The notes under the pieces are model-generated. The model was given only the letters and a program-made list of their open reading frames with translations. It did no database searches and was not told where the DNA came from. The translations under genes and the position numbers were made by a program. Positions 7,461-14,865 of a stretch of 24,256 bases of DNA are shown one piece after another. Each line of letters opens with the position of its first letter. The first letter of the stretch is position 1. The DNA is taken from the NCBI GenBank assembly GCA_964583165.1, contig CAZOVK010000031.1:1-24256 (forward strand), in the 5' to 3' direction. The stretch is from CAZOVK01 sp964583165 (lineage in GTDB: Bacteria > Bacillota > Clostridia > Lachnospirales > WRAX01).

Positions 7461-9809
7461 TTATTCTTCGTTCTCCCTGAGCTTGATTGTTGCCACTAGG
7501 TTACTGAGCCGCTGGGCTTCTCTCGCTAGTGTAGCGGCCGACGCCGCGCTTTGGGTAGCGGTGTCGCTGGTTACTATTGTTATTCCGCTGATGTCACGCA
7601 TACCTGTTTCTATCTTGGTTATGGCTTCAACCTGCGTGCGCGAAGCTTCAGCGATTGTTTCAACGAGTTGTTCGGTATCGCTAACGCTATGTACGATTTT
7701 CGTCAAGGCTTCTTGTGTGTTATAAGCTATTGACGAGCCTTCCTTAACGCGTTCGAGCATCTTTTGTATCATGCGGCGCGTCTGTGACACGGCCTCTTGG
7801 CTGTGGGCGGCAAGGTTTCTGACCTCCTCCGCGACGACAGCGAAACCGCGCCCGCGTTCACCTGCGCGATTGGCTTCGATAGAAGCGTTGAGCGCCAGTA
7901 TATTGGTCTGGAACGCTATGTCGTCAATGACCTTTATGACACTGTTGATTTCCTGCGATGCTTCGGTTATGCTCTCCATCGCTTCAACCATCGTATTGAT
8001 TTCAGCATTACCCGCTTCTGCGTCTGATTTTGATACGCCGCTTAGAACACGCGCGCGTTTGGCGTTCTCGGTATTCGTTTCGGATTGCTCCCGCACGTCG
8101 GCTATAATGTTTCCGATTTCAGAGACAGATTTAGCCTGTTCGCTCGCGCCCGACGATAAACTCTGCGACGCGTCGTTTGTACGGTCAGCGGCATCACCCA
8201 CACTTAGTGTTGAGCGCGTTATATCGTTAAACATATGGTTCATATTATCGGCAATCGCGTTCACAGCACGGCGCAGTTCTGCGAAGTCACCGACAAAGCC
8301 TTTTTCTATTCTGCCCGTGAAGTCGCGTTTGGTGAAGCTCGCCAGTATACCCGTTACTTCACTGATATAGAGTCTTATATTCTCCGCGCATGTGTTAAGG
8401 CTGTTGGCAATCCTCATGAAGTTATTGTGAAGCTCTTCAAACCCCTCAATTACAGGCTCCGGCTCATATGATAGCGATAACTGACCTTCATTGAGCCGTT
8501 CAAGCTGCACAATTACCTTATCGACTTCCTTTTCTTGATAAGCCAACGATTGCGCGGACTTCTCGCGCTCTTTGGCTATGGCGGTGAGGTCGATGATGTA
8601 CTCCATACAAGCGGCTATCTCGCCGTTCTCATCATAAATCGGAACGCCGAAGTACTCGATACTCAAATCCAAACCGTTCGGGTACGCCTTTGTGCTGGAT
8701 TTGCAAACGTCACCTTTCTTCATACTGTTTGCCACAGCGCAACGGTCTGTATTGCAATCGTCAGCGAACATATAAGAGAAGCACGGGCAGCCTATAATCT
8801 TATCTTCGTTTATACCGGCCACGGCTCTGGCTGTCCGGTTAGCGTACAGAGTATTAAACTTTTTGTCCACAATCAGTACGGGTATCGCAACATTGTCCAG
8901 ATGTTGGGACATTGCGTTCATGATGGTGTTAAGACTTACGCAAATCTCATTGAAGCAACCATTTAGCAGCCCTTCCCGCGCTCTGTGGTTGATATCACCG
9001 ATAACAACTCGGTGGCGAATTCGTTCAAACCCCGAAAGCAACATGTTTATCGATTCGCTTATGCTGTTATACGATTTAACGAGTTTGCCGACTTCTGTAT
9101 CGTTGGCGGGGATGTTCAGATTACCCGATATAACACCGTTGCCCAGTTTGTGTAGCGCGTCACTGATTATATTCAGCGGCTTTGAGATTTTCTGAATGTT
9201 ATACACAGCGGAGCTAATCATCGTCACAACAACCACTGCCGTACATATATACATCAACACGGCTATAACCATAGACGCGTCATACTGTGAGCCGAATTTA
9301 GCGTCAGCGGTGGCTTTAATCTCAGCATTTAACTGCTGAAACAGATTGTCCAGTTGTGAGCGGGTACTTTGGTATTCCGCGCCGTAGAGAACAGCGGCGG
9401 CAGCGGTCAAATCACCTTCTTGAACATACGAAATGGCCGTTTTGTCCAGCGCGACCAGTGCGTCTGATACGGTTGCCAGCTTTGTAATAAGCTCAAACCC
9501 AACTTCCGATATGTCGGCGCTCTGCATGGCTTCTTTTGCCTTGCCGCGGCTATCTGTCATGTTAATTTCATTTACATAGTTGTTATAGTACGAAACATTA
9601 CCCGTGGCAACATAGAGTTGGGCCTGGTTTATCAAATTCGACGTACCCGTTTGGTACTGATTCGCCGAGGAAACAAGATTCTGCCAGTTTGCATTTATGA
9701 TACTTAGCTCCTCTGTCACCGTATAGTTATAGAAACAAATAACAGCCAAAAATACCGAAACTACTAACATTATCGCTAATGTCAATCTAGTAAATGTCGT
9801 GAATTTCAT
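7461..9809 (-). CDS. Methyl-accepting chemotaxis protein with cysteine-rich PAS domain
   Basis: This 782-residue receptor has a membrane helix (about 9-30), a mostly helical extracellular segment resembling a four-helix-bundle sensor (about 33-178), a second helix (about 179-203), HAMP (about 204-260), a PAS domain (about 303-412), further HAMP-like helices (about 425-530) and a signalling domain (about 535-775). The conserved hairpin tip around NILALNASIEANRAGERGRG (636-655) contacts CheA and CheW. The PAS domain holds five clustered cysteines (341, 343, 352, 357, 369), hinting at a metal, iron-sulfur or redox site. It is the last gene of the minus-strand run, 55 bases after the HD gene, with no convincing promoter of its own. 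The strong ribosome binding site lies unusually far from the ATG, with a small hairpin between. No other chemotaxis genes are in the window. Confidence 0.95.
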   Translation of the reverse strand: MKFTTFTRLTLAIMLVVSVFLAVICFYNYTVTEELSIINANWQNLVSSANQYQTGTSNLINQAQLYVATGNVSYYNNYVNEINMTDSRGKAKEAMQSADISEVGFELITKLATVSDALVALDKTAISYVQEGDLTAAAAVLYGAEYQSTRSQLDNLFQQLNAEIKATADAKFGSQYDASMVIAVLMYICTAVVVVTMISSAVYNIQKISKPLNIISDALHKLGNGVISGNLNIPANDTEVGKLVKSYNSISESINMLLSGFERIRHRVVIGDINHRAREGLLNGCFNEICVSLNTIMNAMSQHLDNVAIPVLIVDKKFNTLYANRTARAVAGINEDKIIGCPCFSYMFADDCNTDRCAVANSMKKGDVCKSSTKAYPNGLDLSIEYFGVPIYDENGEIAACMEYIIDLTAIAKEREKSAQSLAYQEKEVDKVIVQLERLNEGQLSLSYEPEPVIEGFEELHNNFMRIANSLNTCAENIRLYISEVTGILASFTKRDFTGRIEKGFVGDFAELRRAVNAIADNMNHMFNDITRSTLSVGDAADRTNDASQSLSSGASEQAKSVSEIGNIIADVREQSETNTENAKRARVLSGVSKSDAEAGNAEINTMVEAMESITEASQEINSVIKVIDDIAFQTNILALNASIEANRAGERGRGFAVVAEEVRNLAAHSQEAVSQTRRMIQKMLERVKEGSSIAYNTQEALTKIVHSVSDTEQLVETIAEASRTQVEAITKIETGMRDISGITIVTSDTATQSAASAATLAREAQRLSNLVATIKLRENEE

Positions 9810-9840
9810 AAGCCCGCCGCAATAGCGGCTATCCCTCCTC
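9810..9840 (-). promoter_or_regulatory. Distant ribosome binding site with intervening hairpin before the MCP gene
   Basis: On the minus strand GAGGAGGG (9833-9840) lies 23 bases before the ATG at 9809, too far for normal use. Between them GCCGC (9825-9829) and GCGGC (9816-9820) form a five-pair stem with a TATT loop. Folding this stem would leave about nine unpaired bases between the site and the start. No in-frame ATG, GTG or TTG lies at normal distance from GAGGAGGG. A weaker GGCGGG just before the ATG could serve instead. Confidence 0.45.
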
Positions 9841-9864
9841 TAGGTACCTGCTGTCAAATTCCTC

Positions 9865-10422
9865 TTATAAGCCGATTTCGTCCGCTACACTCCGCATACC
9901 CTCAATCGTACCCTCAATGAGTGTATCTAAGCTCACGCCCAGATTCTCCGCGCCCTTTTCAATAACGGTACGGTCAATCTTGGCGGCGAATGTGGGGGTC
10001 TTGAATTTCTTGACTACTGACTTCACCTCAATATCTTTAACGCTCTTTGACGGGCGCATGAGCGCGGCCGCACTGACCAGCCCCGTCAGTTCGTCAATCG
10101 CAAACAGCACTTTTTCCATGTGGCGCGTCGGTTCAACATCTGAACAGATACCGTATGCGTGGCTTAATACCGCGTGAATGACATCCGCGTCTACATCTTC
10201 GTCTTTGAGCATCTGCTCGGCATGTTGACAGTGTTCTTCGGGATACTTCTCATAGTCAACGTCATGCAGAAGCCCAACAACACCCCAAAAATCAACGTCT
10301 TCGCCCGCTTGCGCCGCGAAGTGACGCATCGTGCCTTCAACGGCTATGGCATGTTTAATGAGATACGGCGTTTCTGTATGTTTTTTAAGTATGCTCATAG
10401 CCTGTTCGCGATTAGGTATCAT
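9865..10422 (-). CDS. HD-domain hydrolase
   Basis: A 185-residue cytoplasmic protein of the HD superfamily of metal-dependent phosphohydrolases. The metal-binding pattern is visible: a His in YLIKHAIAV (near 24), HD in GLLHDVDYEKYP (near 53-54), His in VLSHAYG (near 88) and Asp in AIDELTG (near 110). The pattern LLHDxDYEKYPEEH is typical of short HDIG-type proteins often annotated as hydrolases of unknown substrate. It starts 14 bases after the purL stop and so probably shares its mRNA. Two adjacent ATGs exist; I prefer 10422, six bases from GGAGG, over 10425, which is only three bases away. A nucleotide substrate would fit the neighbour purL, but that is a guess. Confidence 0.85.
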   Translation of the reverse strand: MIPNREQAMSILKKHTETPYLIKHAIAVEGTMRHFAAQAGEDVDFWGVVGLLHDVDYEKYPEEHCQHAEQMLKDEDVDADVIHAVLSHAYGICSDVEPTRHMEKVLFAIDELTGLVSAAALMRPSKSVKDIEVKSVVKKFKTPTFAAKIDRTVIEKGAENLGVSLDTLIEGTIEGMRSVADEIGL

Positions 10423-10436
10423 CATTACCCTCCCCT

Positions 10437-13400
10437 TTATCTAAAGTATTTTACACCCGATATAAAGATTTTCTGGTCATAATCACCCGGCACATTGCGA
10501 AGCAGGTTCGCGCCCGCGCGCTCCGTATGCCCCATCTTGCCGAGTATGCGTCCGTCCGGGCTTGTGATGCCCTCAATGGCGTAGAACGAGCCGTTAGGGT
10601 TATACGGGTAGTTCATAGACGGAGCGCCGTTTTCGGCGTACACAGTCGCGACTTGACCGTTTGTAAACAGTTGTTGCGCGAGTTCATCCGATATGATGAA
10701 CCGCCCCTCACCATGTGATATGGCTACATTATGAATATCACCTAAGTTATCTTCACTAAACCACGGTGACAGCTTTGAAACAAGCTTAGTCTGCGTGACC
10801 ATTGAGATATGACGACCAATCGCGTTATGTGTAAGCGTCGGGTTTGATTCCGAAGGTTTCGTTATCTTACCGAATGGCAACAACCCCAGTTTCACAAGGA
10901 TTTGGAAGCCGTTGCAGATACCCATGGCAAGACCACCGCGTTCCAGTAGGCCTTCAATCGCTTCTGCCAAGCGCGGATGACGGCAAATCGCCGCCGCATA
11001 CTTCGCGGAACCATCGGGTTCATCACCCGCACTGAAACCACCCGGGAACGCAATGATTTGTGCGTTGTCAATCTGTGAAGCCATTGAGTTTATCGATTCT
11101 GTGAGCGCATCTGTTGTGAGATTTCGGAAAACAAAGTGTTCCGCAAGACCGCCCGCGCGTTCAAAGGCGCGGCTCGTGTCATACTCACAGTTCGTGCCCG
11201 GGAAAACCGGTATAAGAACACGCGGCTTTGTATAACGCCCATTAGGTTTAATCGTCGGCATTGTTATGGCTGGCGTTTCGGGGATTATAAAGTCAGTGCG
11301 CTGGGCGGCCGGTTGAGCGATTAAGCCGGATTCAAACACCGAATCAAGCTGTGACAGCCACGCGCGTTTGACTTCTTCGCGGTCAAGCGTGATACCGTTT
11401 ATGCGCATTTCTGAAGTATTCAGCGTACAGCCCAAAACCTCATATTCGACAGCAGTAAACTCCGCGGGCATTTCACCGTTACACTCAACCAGTATAACAC
11501 CGGTCATCGGCAAAATCAATCGCCCCGCTTCAAACTCAATGTCAAAGCCTATATCATTGCCCAGCGTCATTTCGGTCAGCGCCGCCGCCAAACCGCCCGC
11601 CCCGATATGCCGAGCCGAAAGAATTGCGCCACTCTCGATAGCCTTTTTAACTATATTATATGTTGCTATAAGTTGATTAAATTCTGGTACACGCTGCTCG
11701 TCTGAGTATGCCCTCAGCAGAACAAGCTTGTTGCCCGCGCCTTTGAATTCGGGTGTGACTAAAGCTGACGCGCGCCCTGTACTTACGGCGAATGCAACAA
11801 GTGTTGGCGGTACATCCAGCTCATGAAAACTGCCGCTCATACTGTCCTTGCCGCCAATCGCTGGTATACCTAGCGCGTTCTGAACCGTCAGCGCCCCCAA
11901 GAGCGCCGCAAATGGCATACCCCAACGTGTAGGGTCACTACCCAAACGCGGGAAATACTCCTGCAAACTCAATCGAATTGTCGAATAGTCCGCGCCCGCC
12001 GCCACAAGCTTTGTCACGGCCTCAACCACAGACACAATCGCCCCATGGAAAGGCGAAGCCTTCGACATCTCTACATCAAACCCAAACGACATGAGCGAAG
12101 CCGTGTCAGTCTCGCCCAAAACGGGGATTTTCGCCGCCATTGCCGTCGGTGGTGTGAGCTGGTTCTTGCCCCCGAATGGCATAAAGACCGTACCCGCGCC
12201 TACCGTTGAGTCGAATTGTTCGCCTAAGCCCTTTTGTGAAGCGGCATTCAGCCCAGAAACAGCACCAATCCATTCTTGCTGTATATCGATTTCATGTTTC
12301 TTTGTGTGTGGTGAAGTTATCGGGTTTTGGCGCGGAAGCTGGAAGTCTGTTTTAACACTCACGGTCATTTGCTGTCGTGCGCCATTCGTGTCTAAAAAGT
12401 CGCGCGAGATTGAGCAAACGACCTCGCCACGCCATTTCATTGTTAATCGCCTGTCGTCCGTCACTGTCGCTACAAGTGTAGCTTCAAGGTTTTCTGACGC
12501 GGCTAATTCTATCATTTTCTGGGCGTTTGCGGCTTCAACTACAACCGCCATACGCTCTTGTGATTCGCTTATCGCCAATTCTGTGCCGTCAAGACCCTGA
12601 TATTTCTTGGGCACGGCATCAAGGTTTATGTCTAAGCCGTCAGCCAATTCACCGATTGCGACAGATACGCCACCCGCGCCGAAGTCGTTACACTTCTTTA
12701 TCATCATCGTGGCTTCGGGGTTTCTGAATAAGCGCATGAGGGCGCGTTCTGTTGGCGGGTTGCCCTTTTGAACCTGTGCTCCACAAGTCGCAATGGATTC
12801 TGTCGTGTGTTCCTTTGACGAACCTGATGCGCCGCCTATACCGTCGCGACCCGTGCGCCCGCCAATCAAAAGCACAACATCACCCGCGGTGGGCTTTTCG
12901 CGCCGTACATGCTCACGCTTGACCGCGCCGATGACCGCGCCGACTTCCATGCGTTTGGCTACATAACTCTCGTCATAGATTTCGGTGACCTGCCCTGTCG
13001 CTATGCCCATCTGATTGCCGTATGATGAATAGCCGTCAGCCGCGCCTTTCGTAATCTTACGTTGCGGCAACTTCCCCGCCAGCGTTTCACCAATCGCCTT
13101 ACGTGGGTCACCACTGCCCGTCACGCGCATTGCTTGATAGACATAGGCACGCCCCGATAGCGGGTCACGAATCGCGCCGCCTAAGCATGTAGCCGCGCCG
13201 CCGAATGGTTCAATTTCTGTGGGGTGATTATGCGTTTCGTTCTTAAATTGAAGTAACCACTGCTCCGTAACGCCATCTACATCAACGTCAATGACGATAC
13301 TGCAAGCGTTGATTTCGTCTGATTCGTCCAAATCGTCTAGTAAGCCTTGCTTCTTCATGTTCTTCATGCCCAAAGTCGCCATATCCATTAGGCAAATCGG

Positions 13401-14207
13401 GCGGGTTTTCGAGCGCTCGCCATAAACCGCCTCACGCGTGGCCAGATACTCGGCAAACGCCTTTTCAATCGCGGGCTTGTAAAAACCCTCTTCTATCTGT
13501 ATGTCGGTTATCTCTGTTAAAAATGTCGTATGACGGCAATGGTCAGACCAATATGTGTCCAGTATACGTATCTCGGTTATTGTGGGGTCACGTTGTTCCT
13601 CATCACGGAAATAATCGCGACAAAGCGCAATATCGGCTCCGCTCATTGACAGGTCATACGACTTTCTGAGCGTATTCAAATCCTCGGTGTTCATAACCGT
13701 AAAGCCCTTAATTGTCGCGACAGAATCAGGCGCATTAAAGACCATCTCGAGCACTTTCGGCGGTTCCAGGGTTGCTACTTGCGTATCGACGCGATTGAGG
13801 CAGTAGTTGAGAATCTTATCCGTATCGGATTCGGTGAGTTCCCCAAAGAACACGAACCCGCGCAAACTCACAACCAGCGCGTCACGCCCCGCCAGCGCCT
13901 TTATCAGTTGCATGGCAGAGTCTGCGCGTTGGTCAAATTGCCCGGGCAGATATTGAAGTATAAACGCGTACGTGTTTTGCCCCTTAGCCAAACCCATGAA
14001 ATCCACCGGTTCTTCAATGCTCGGCTCCATGAACACATCAGATTCAGAAAGCCCCAAATCAGCCAAACCCGGCTCCATGTCATAACCCGTGAACACCTGC
14101 GCATCCGTCAGCCCCAAAATCCCCAAATTATCGCGCAAATCTTTAAGCAGTGCGCGGCTTGCGACATCCGCTTCCGCCTTTTTCCTGAAAAAATACCGAA
14201 TGGCCAT
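10437..14207 (-). CDS. purL: Phosphoribosylformylglycinamidine synthase, single-chain
   Basis: This 1256-residue enzyme catalyses the fourth step of de novo purine synthesis: FGAR, glutamine and ATP to FGAM. It carries all parts in one chain: an N-terminal PurS-like region, the linker motif DTYWSDHCRHTTF, two AIRS-synthetase-like halves (GGAATCLGG and GGKDSMSGSFH regions) and, from about residue 995, a glutamine amidotransferase domain with FPGTNCEYD, the nucleophile Cys1098 in GICNGFQ, and His1227/Glu1229 in GHTERAGAN. The length and organisation fit the long form found in Clostridia, not the split PurL/PurQ/PurS of Bacillus. The start ATG follows GAGG with a six-base spacer. It sits 16 bases after the codY-like gene, so both are probably co-transcribed. 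No other purine gene is in the window, and no purine riboswitch is visible before it. Confidence 0.97.
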   Translation of the reverse strand: MAIRYFFRKKAEADVASRALLKDLRDNLGILGLTDAQVFTGYDMEPGLADLGLSESDVFMEPSIEEPVDFMGLAKGQNTYAFILQYLPGQFDQRADSAMQLIKALAGRDALVVSLRGFVFFGELTESDTDKILNYCLNRVDTQVATLEPPKVLEMVFNAPDSVATIKGFTVMNTEDLNTLRKSYDLSMSGADIALCRDYFRDEEQRDPTITEIRILDTYWSDHCRHTTFLTEITDIQIEEGFYKPAIEKAFAEYLATREAVYGERSKTRPICLMDMATLGMKNMKKQGLLDDLDESDEINACSIVIDVDVDGVTEQWLLQFKNETHNHPTEIEPFGGAATCLGGAIRDPLSGRAYVYQAMRVTGSGDPRKAIGETLAGKLPQRKITKGAADGYSSYGNQMGIATGQVTEIYDESYVAKRMEVGAVIGAVKREHVRREKPTAGDVVLLIGGRTGRDGIGGASGSSKEHTTESIATCGAQVQKGNPPTERALMRLFRNPEATMMIKKCNDFGAGGVSVAIGELADGLDINLDAVPKKYQGLDGTELAISESQERMAVVVEAANAQKMIELAASENLEATLVATVTDDRRLTMKWRGEVVCSISRDFLDTNGARQQMTVSVKTDFQLPRQNPITSPHTKKHEIDIQQEWIGAVSGLNAASQKGLGEQFDSTVGAGTVFMPFGGKNQLTPPTAMAAKIPVLGETDTASLMSFGFDVEMSKASPFHGAIVSVVEAVTKLVAAGADYSTIRLSLQEYFPRLGSDPTRWGMPFAALLGALTVQNALGIPAIGGKDSMSGSFHELDVPPTLVAFAVSTGRASALVTPEFKGAGNKLVLLRAYSDEQRVPEFNQLIATYNIVKKAIESGAILSARHIGAGGLAAALTEMTLGNDIGFDIEFEAGRLILPMTGVILVECNGEMPAEFTAVEYEVLGCTLNTSEMRINGITLDREEVKRAWLSQLDSVFESGLIAQPAAQRTDFIIPETPAITMPTIKPNGRYTKPRVLIPVFPGTNCEYDTSRAFERAGGLAEHFVFRNLTTDALTESINSMASQIDNAQIIAFPGGFSAGDEPDGSAKYAAAICRHPRLAEAIEGLLERGGLAMGICNGFQILVKLGLLPFGKITKPSESNPTLTHNAIGRHISMVTQTKLVSKLSPWFSEDNLGDIHNVAISHGEGRFIISDELAQQLFTNGQVATVYAENGAPSMNYPYNPNGSFYAIEGITSPDGRILGKMGHTERAGANLLRNVPGDYDQKIFISGVKYFR

Positions 14208-14223
14208 TTTAACCTCACTTGTG

Positions 14224-14856
14224 TTATTGAATTTCTTCTATTATGTATTCGTTTAGTACCCTTACAAACGTGCCTTTCGCGCCGAGTGAGCGCGTTTCTA
14301 TGCATCCGCCGATTTCACATTTCTTGAGCGCGGCGCAAATGACGGTTTTTGAGATGTTCTTGGCTTTGGCTATCGCCGAAGCTATGATTAAGCCGCCGTT
14401 TTTGAGTTCTTGGGCGATTATGACTAGCGCGTCATATTCGGAGGGCGTGAGTTTTTCTAGCGTATGGCGGGCTTGCTTACGTCTAATCTCGTCAGTTGGG
14501 GTTCTTTCTGCCATATGGCTAATGACATAGATTGCGCTAAGCATGATTTTAAGCTGTTCAAGGTCGTATTTATCTTCATCTTCAAAGGCTTCATGCCTAT
14601 GAAAAATCTGTTTGCCCAAAACCTCCCCATTGTAGAAAATGGGTATGACGATATTGTGTTCATCTTCTGTTTTGTATCTTAAATCATCGATTTTAGCGAC
14701 AACATATTCACCACGTTCTAATTGCACAGGTGTGACAAACTCAGCCCGAGCCTTAATCGTTCGTGCGACTAAGGCACAGGTTTTTTCATAGTTCCACGCC
14801 CTATAAAGCGCCGTGAACATAAGTTCCTCAATTTCGCCATCCCAACTTCCCAACAC
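14224..14856 (-). CDS. codY: CodY-like transcriptional regulator with shortened GAF domain
   Basis: 210 residues against about 259 for Bacillus CodY. The C-terminal winged helix (about 137-203) is clearly CodY-like: LTPSEYDALVIIAQEL, GLIIASAIAKAKNISKTVI, then ETRSLGAKGTFVRVLN. Upstream, NIVIPIFYNGEVLGKQIF (68-85) matches the last strands of the CodY GAF domain and a long helix follows. Between the N-terminal helix and these strands about 43 residues are missing compared with Bacillus subtilis CodY, the part with the isoleucine/valine pocket. In the recognition helix the usual TRSVIVNALRK reads SKTVICAALKK. The position right after topA supports orthology. Start choice: GTG 14856 or TTG 14853 after AGGGTGA keep the N-terminal helix; ATG 14820 after GAGGA is also possible. 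CodY normally senses branched-chain amino acids and GTP; this one may respond differently. Confidence 0.85.
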   Translation of the reverse strand: MLGSWDGEIEELMFTALYRAWNYEKTCALVARTIKARAEFVTPVQLERGEYVVAKIDDLRYKTEDEHNIVIPIFYNGEVLGKQIFHRHEAFEDEDKYDLEQLKIMLSAIYVISHMAERTPTDEIRRKQARHTLEKLTPSEYDALVIIAQELKNGGLIIASAIAKAKNISKTVICAALKKCEIGGCIETRSLGAKGTFVRVLNEYIIEEIQ

Positions 14857-14865
14857 ACTCTCACC

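Noticed and set aside
7771..8370. A 199-codon open frame on the plus strand opposite the MCP gene
   Set aside because: It is antisense to the conserved signalling domain, has no ribosome binding site I recognise and no family-like motifs; its composition reflects the codons of the MCP gene.
8535..8966. A 143-codon plus-strand open frame opposite the PAS domain
   Set aside because: Its cysteine and histidine content mirrors the opposite strand, and no start signals are visible.
9829..9857. Possible separate promoter for the MCP gene on the minus strand (TTGACA at 9852-9857)
   Set aside because: The -35 box is perfect but at 17 bases the -10 reads GGATAG, a poor match, and it would overlap the ribosome binding site.
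13779..14327. A 182-codon plus-strand frame opposite the 5' end of purL and the end of the codY-like gene
   Set aside because: It overlaps two confirmed genes and their junction and has no recognisable domain; considered a shadow frame.
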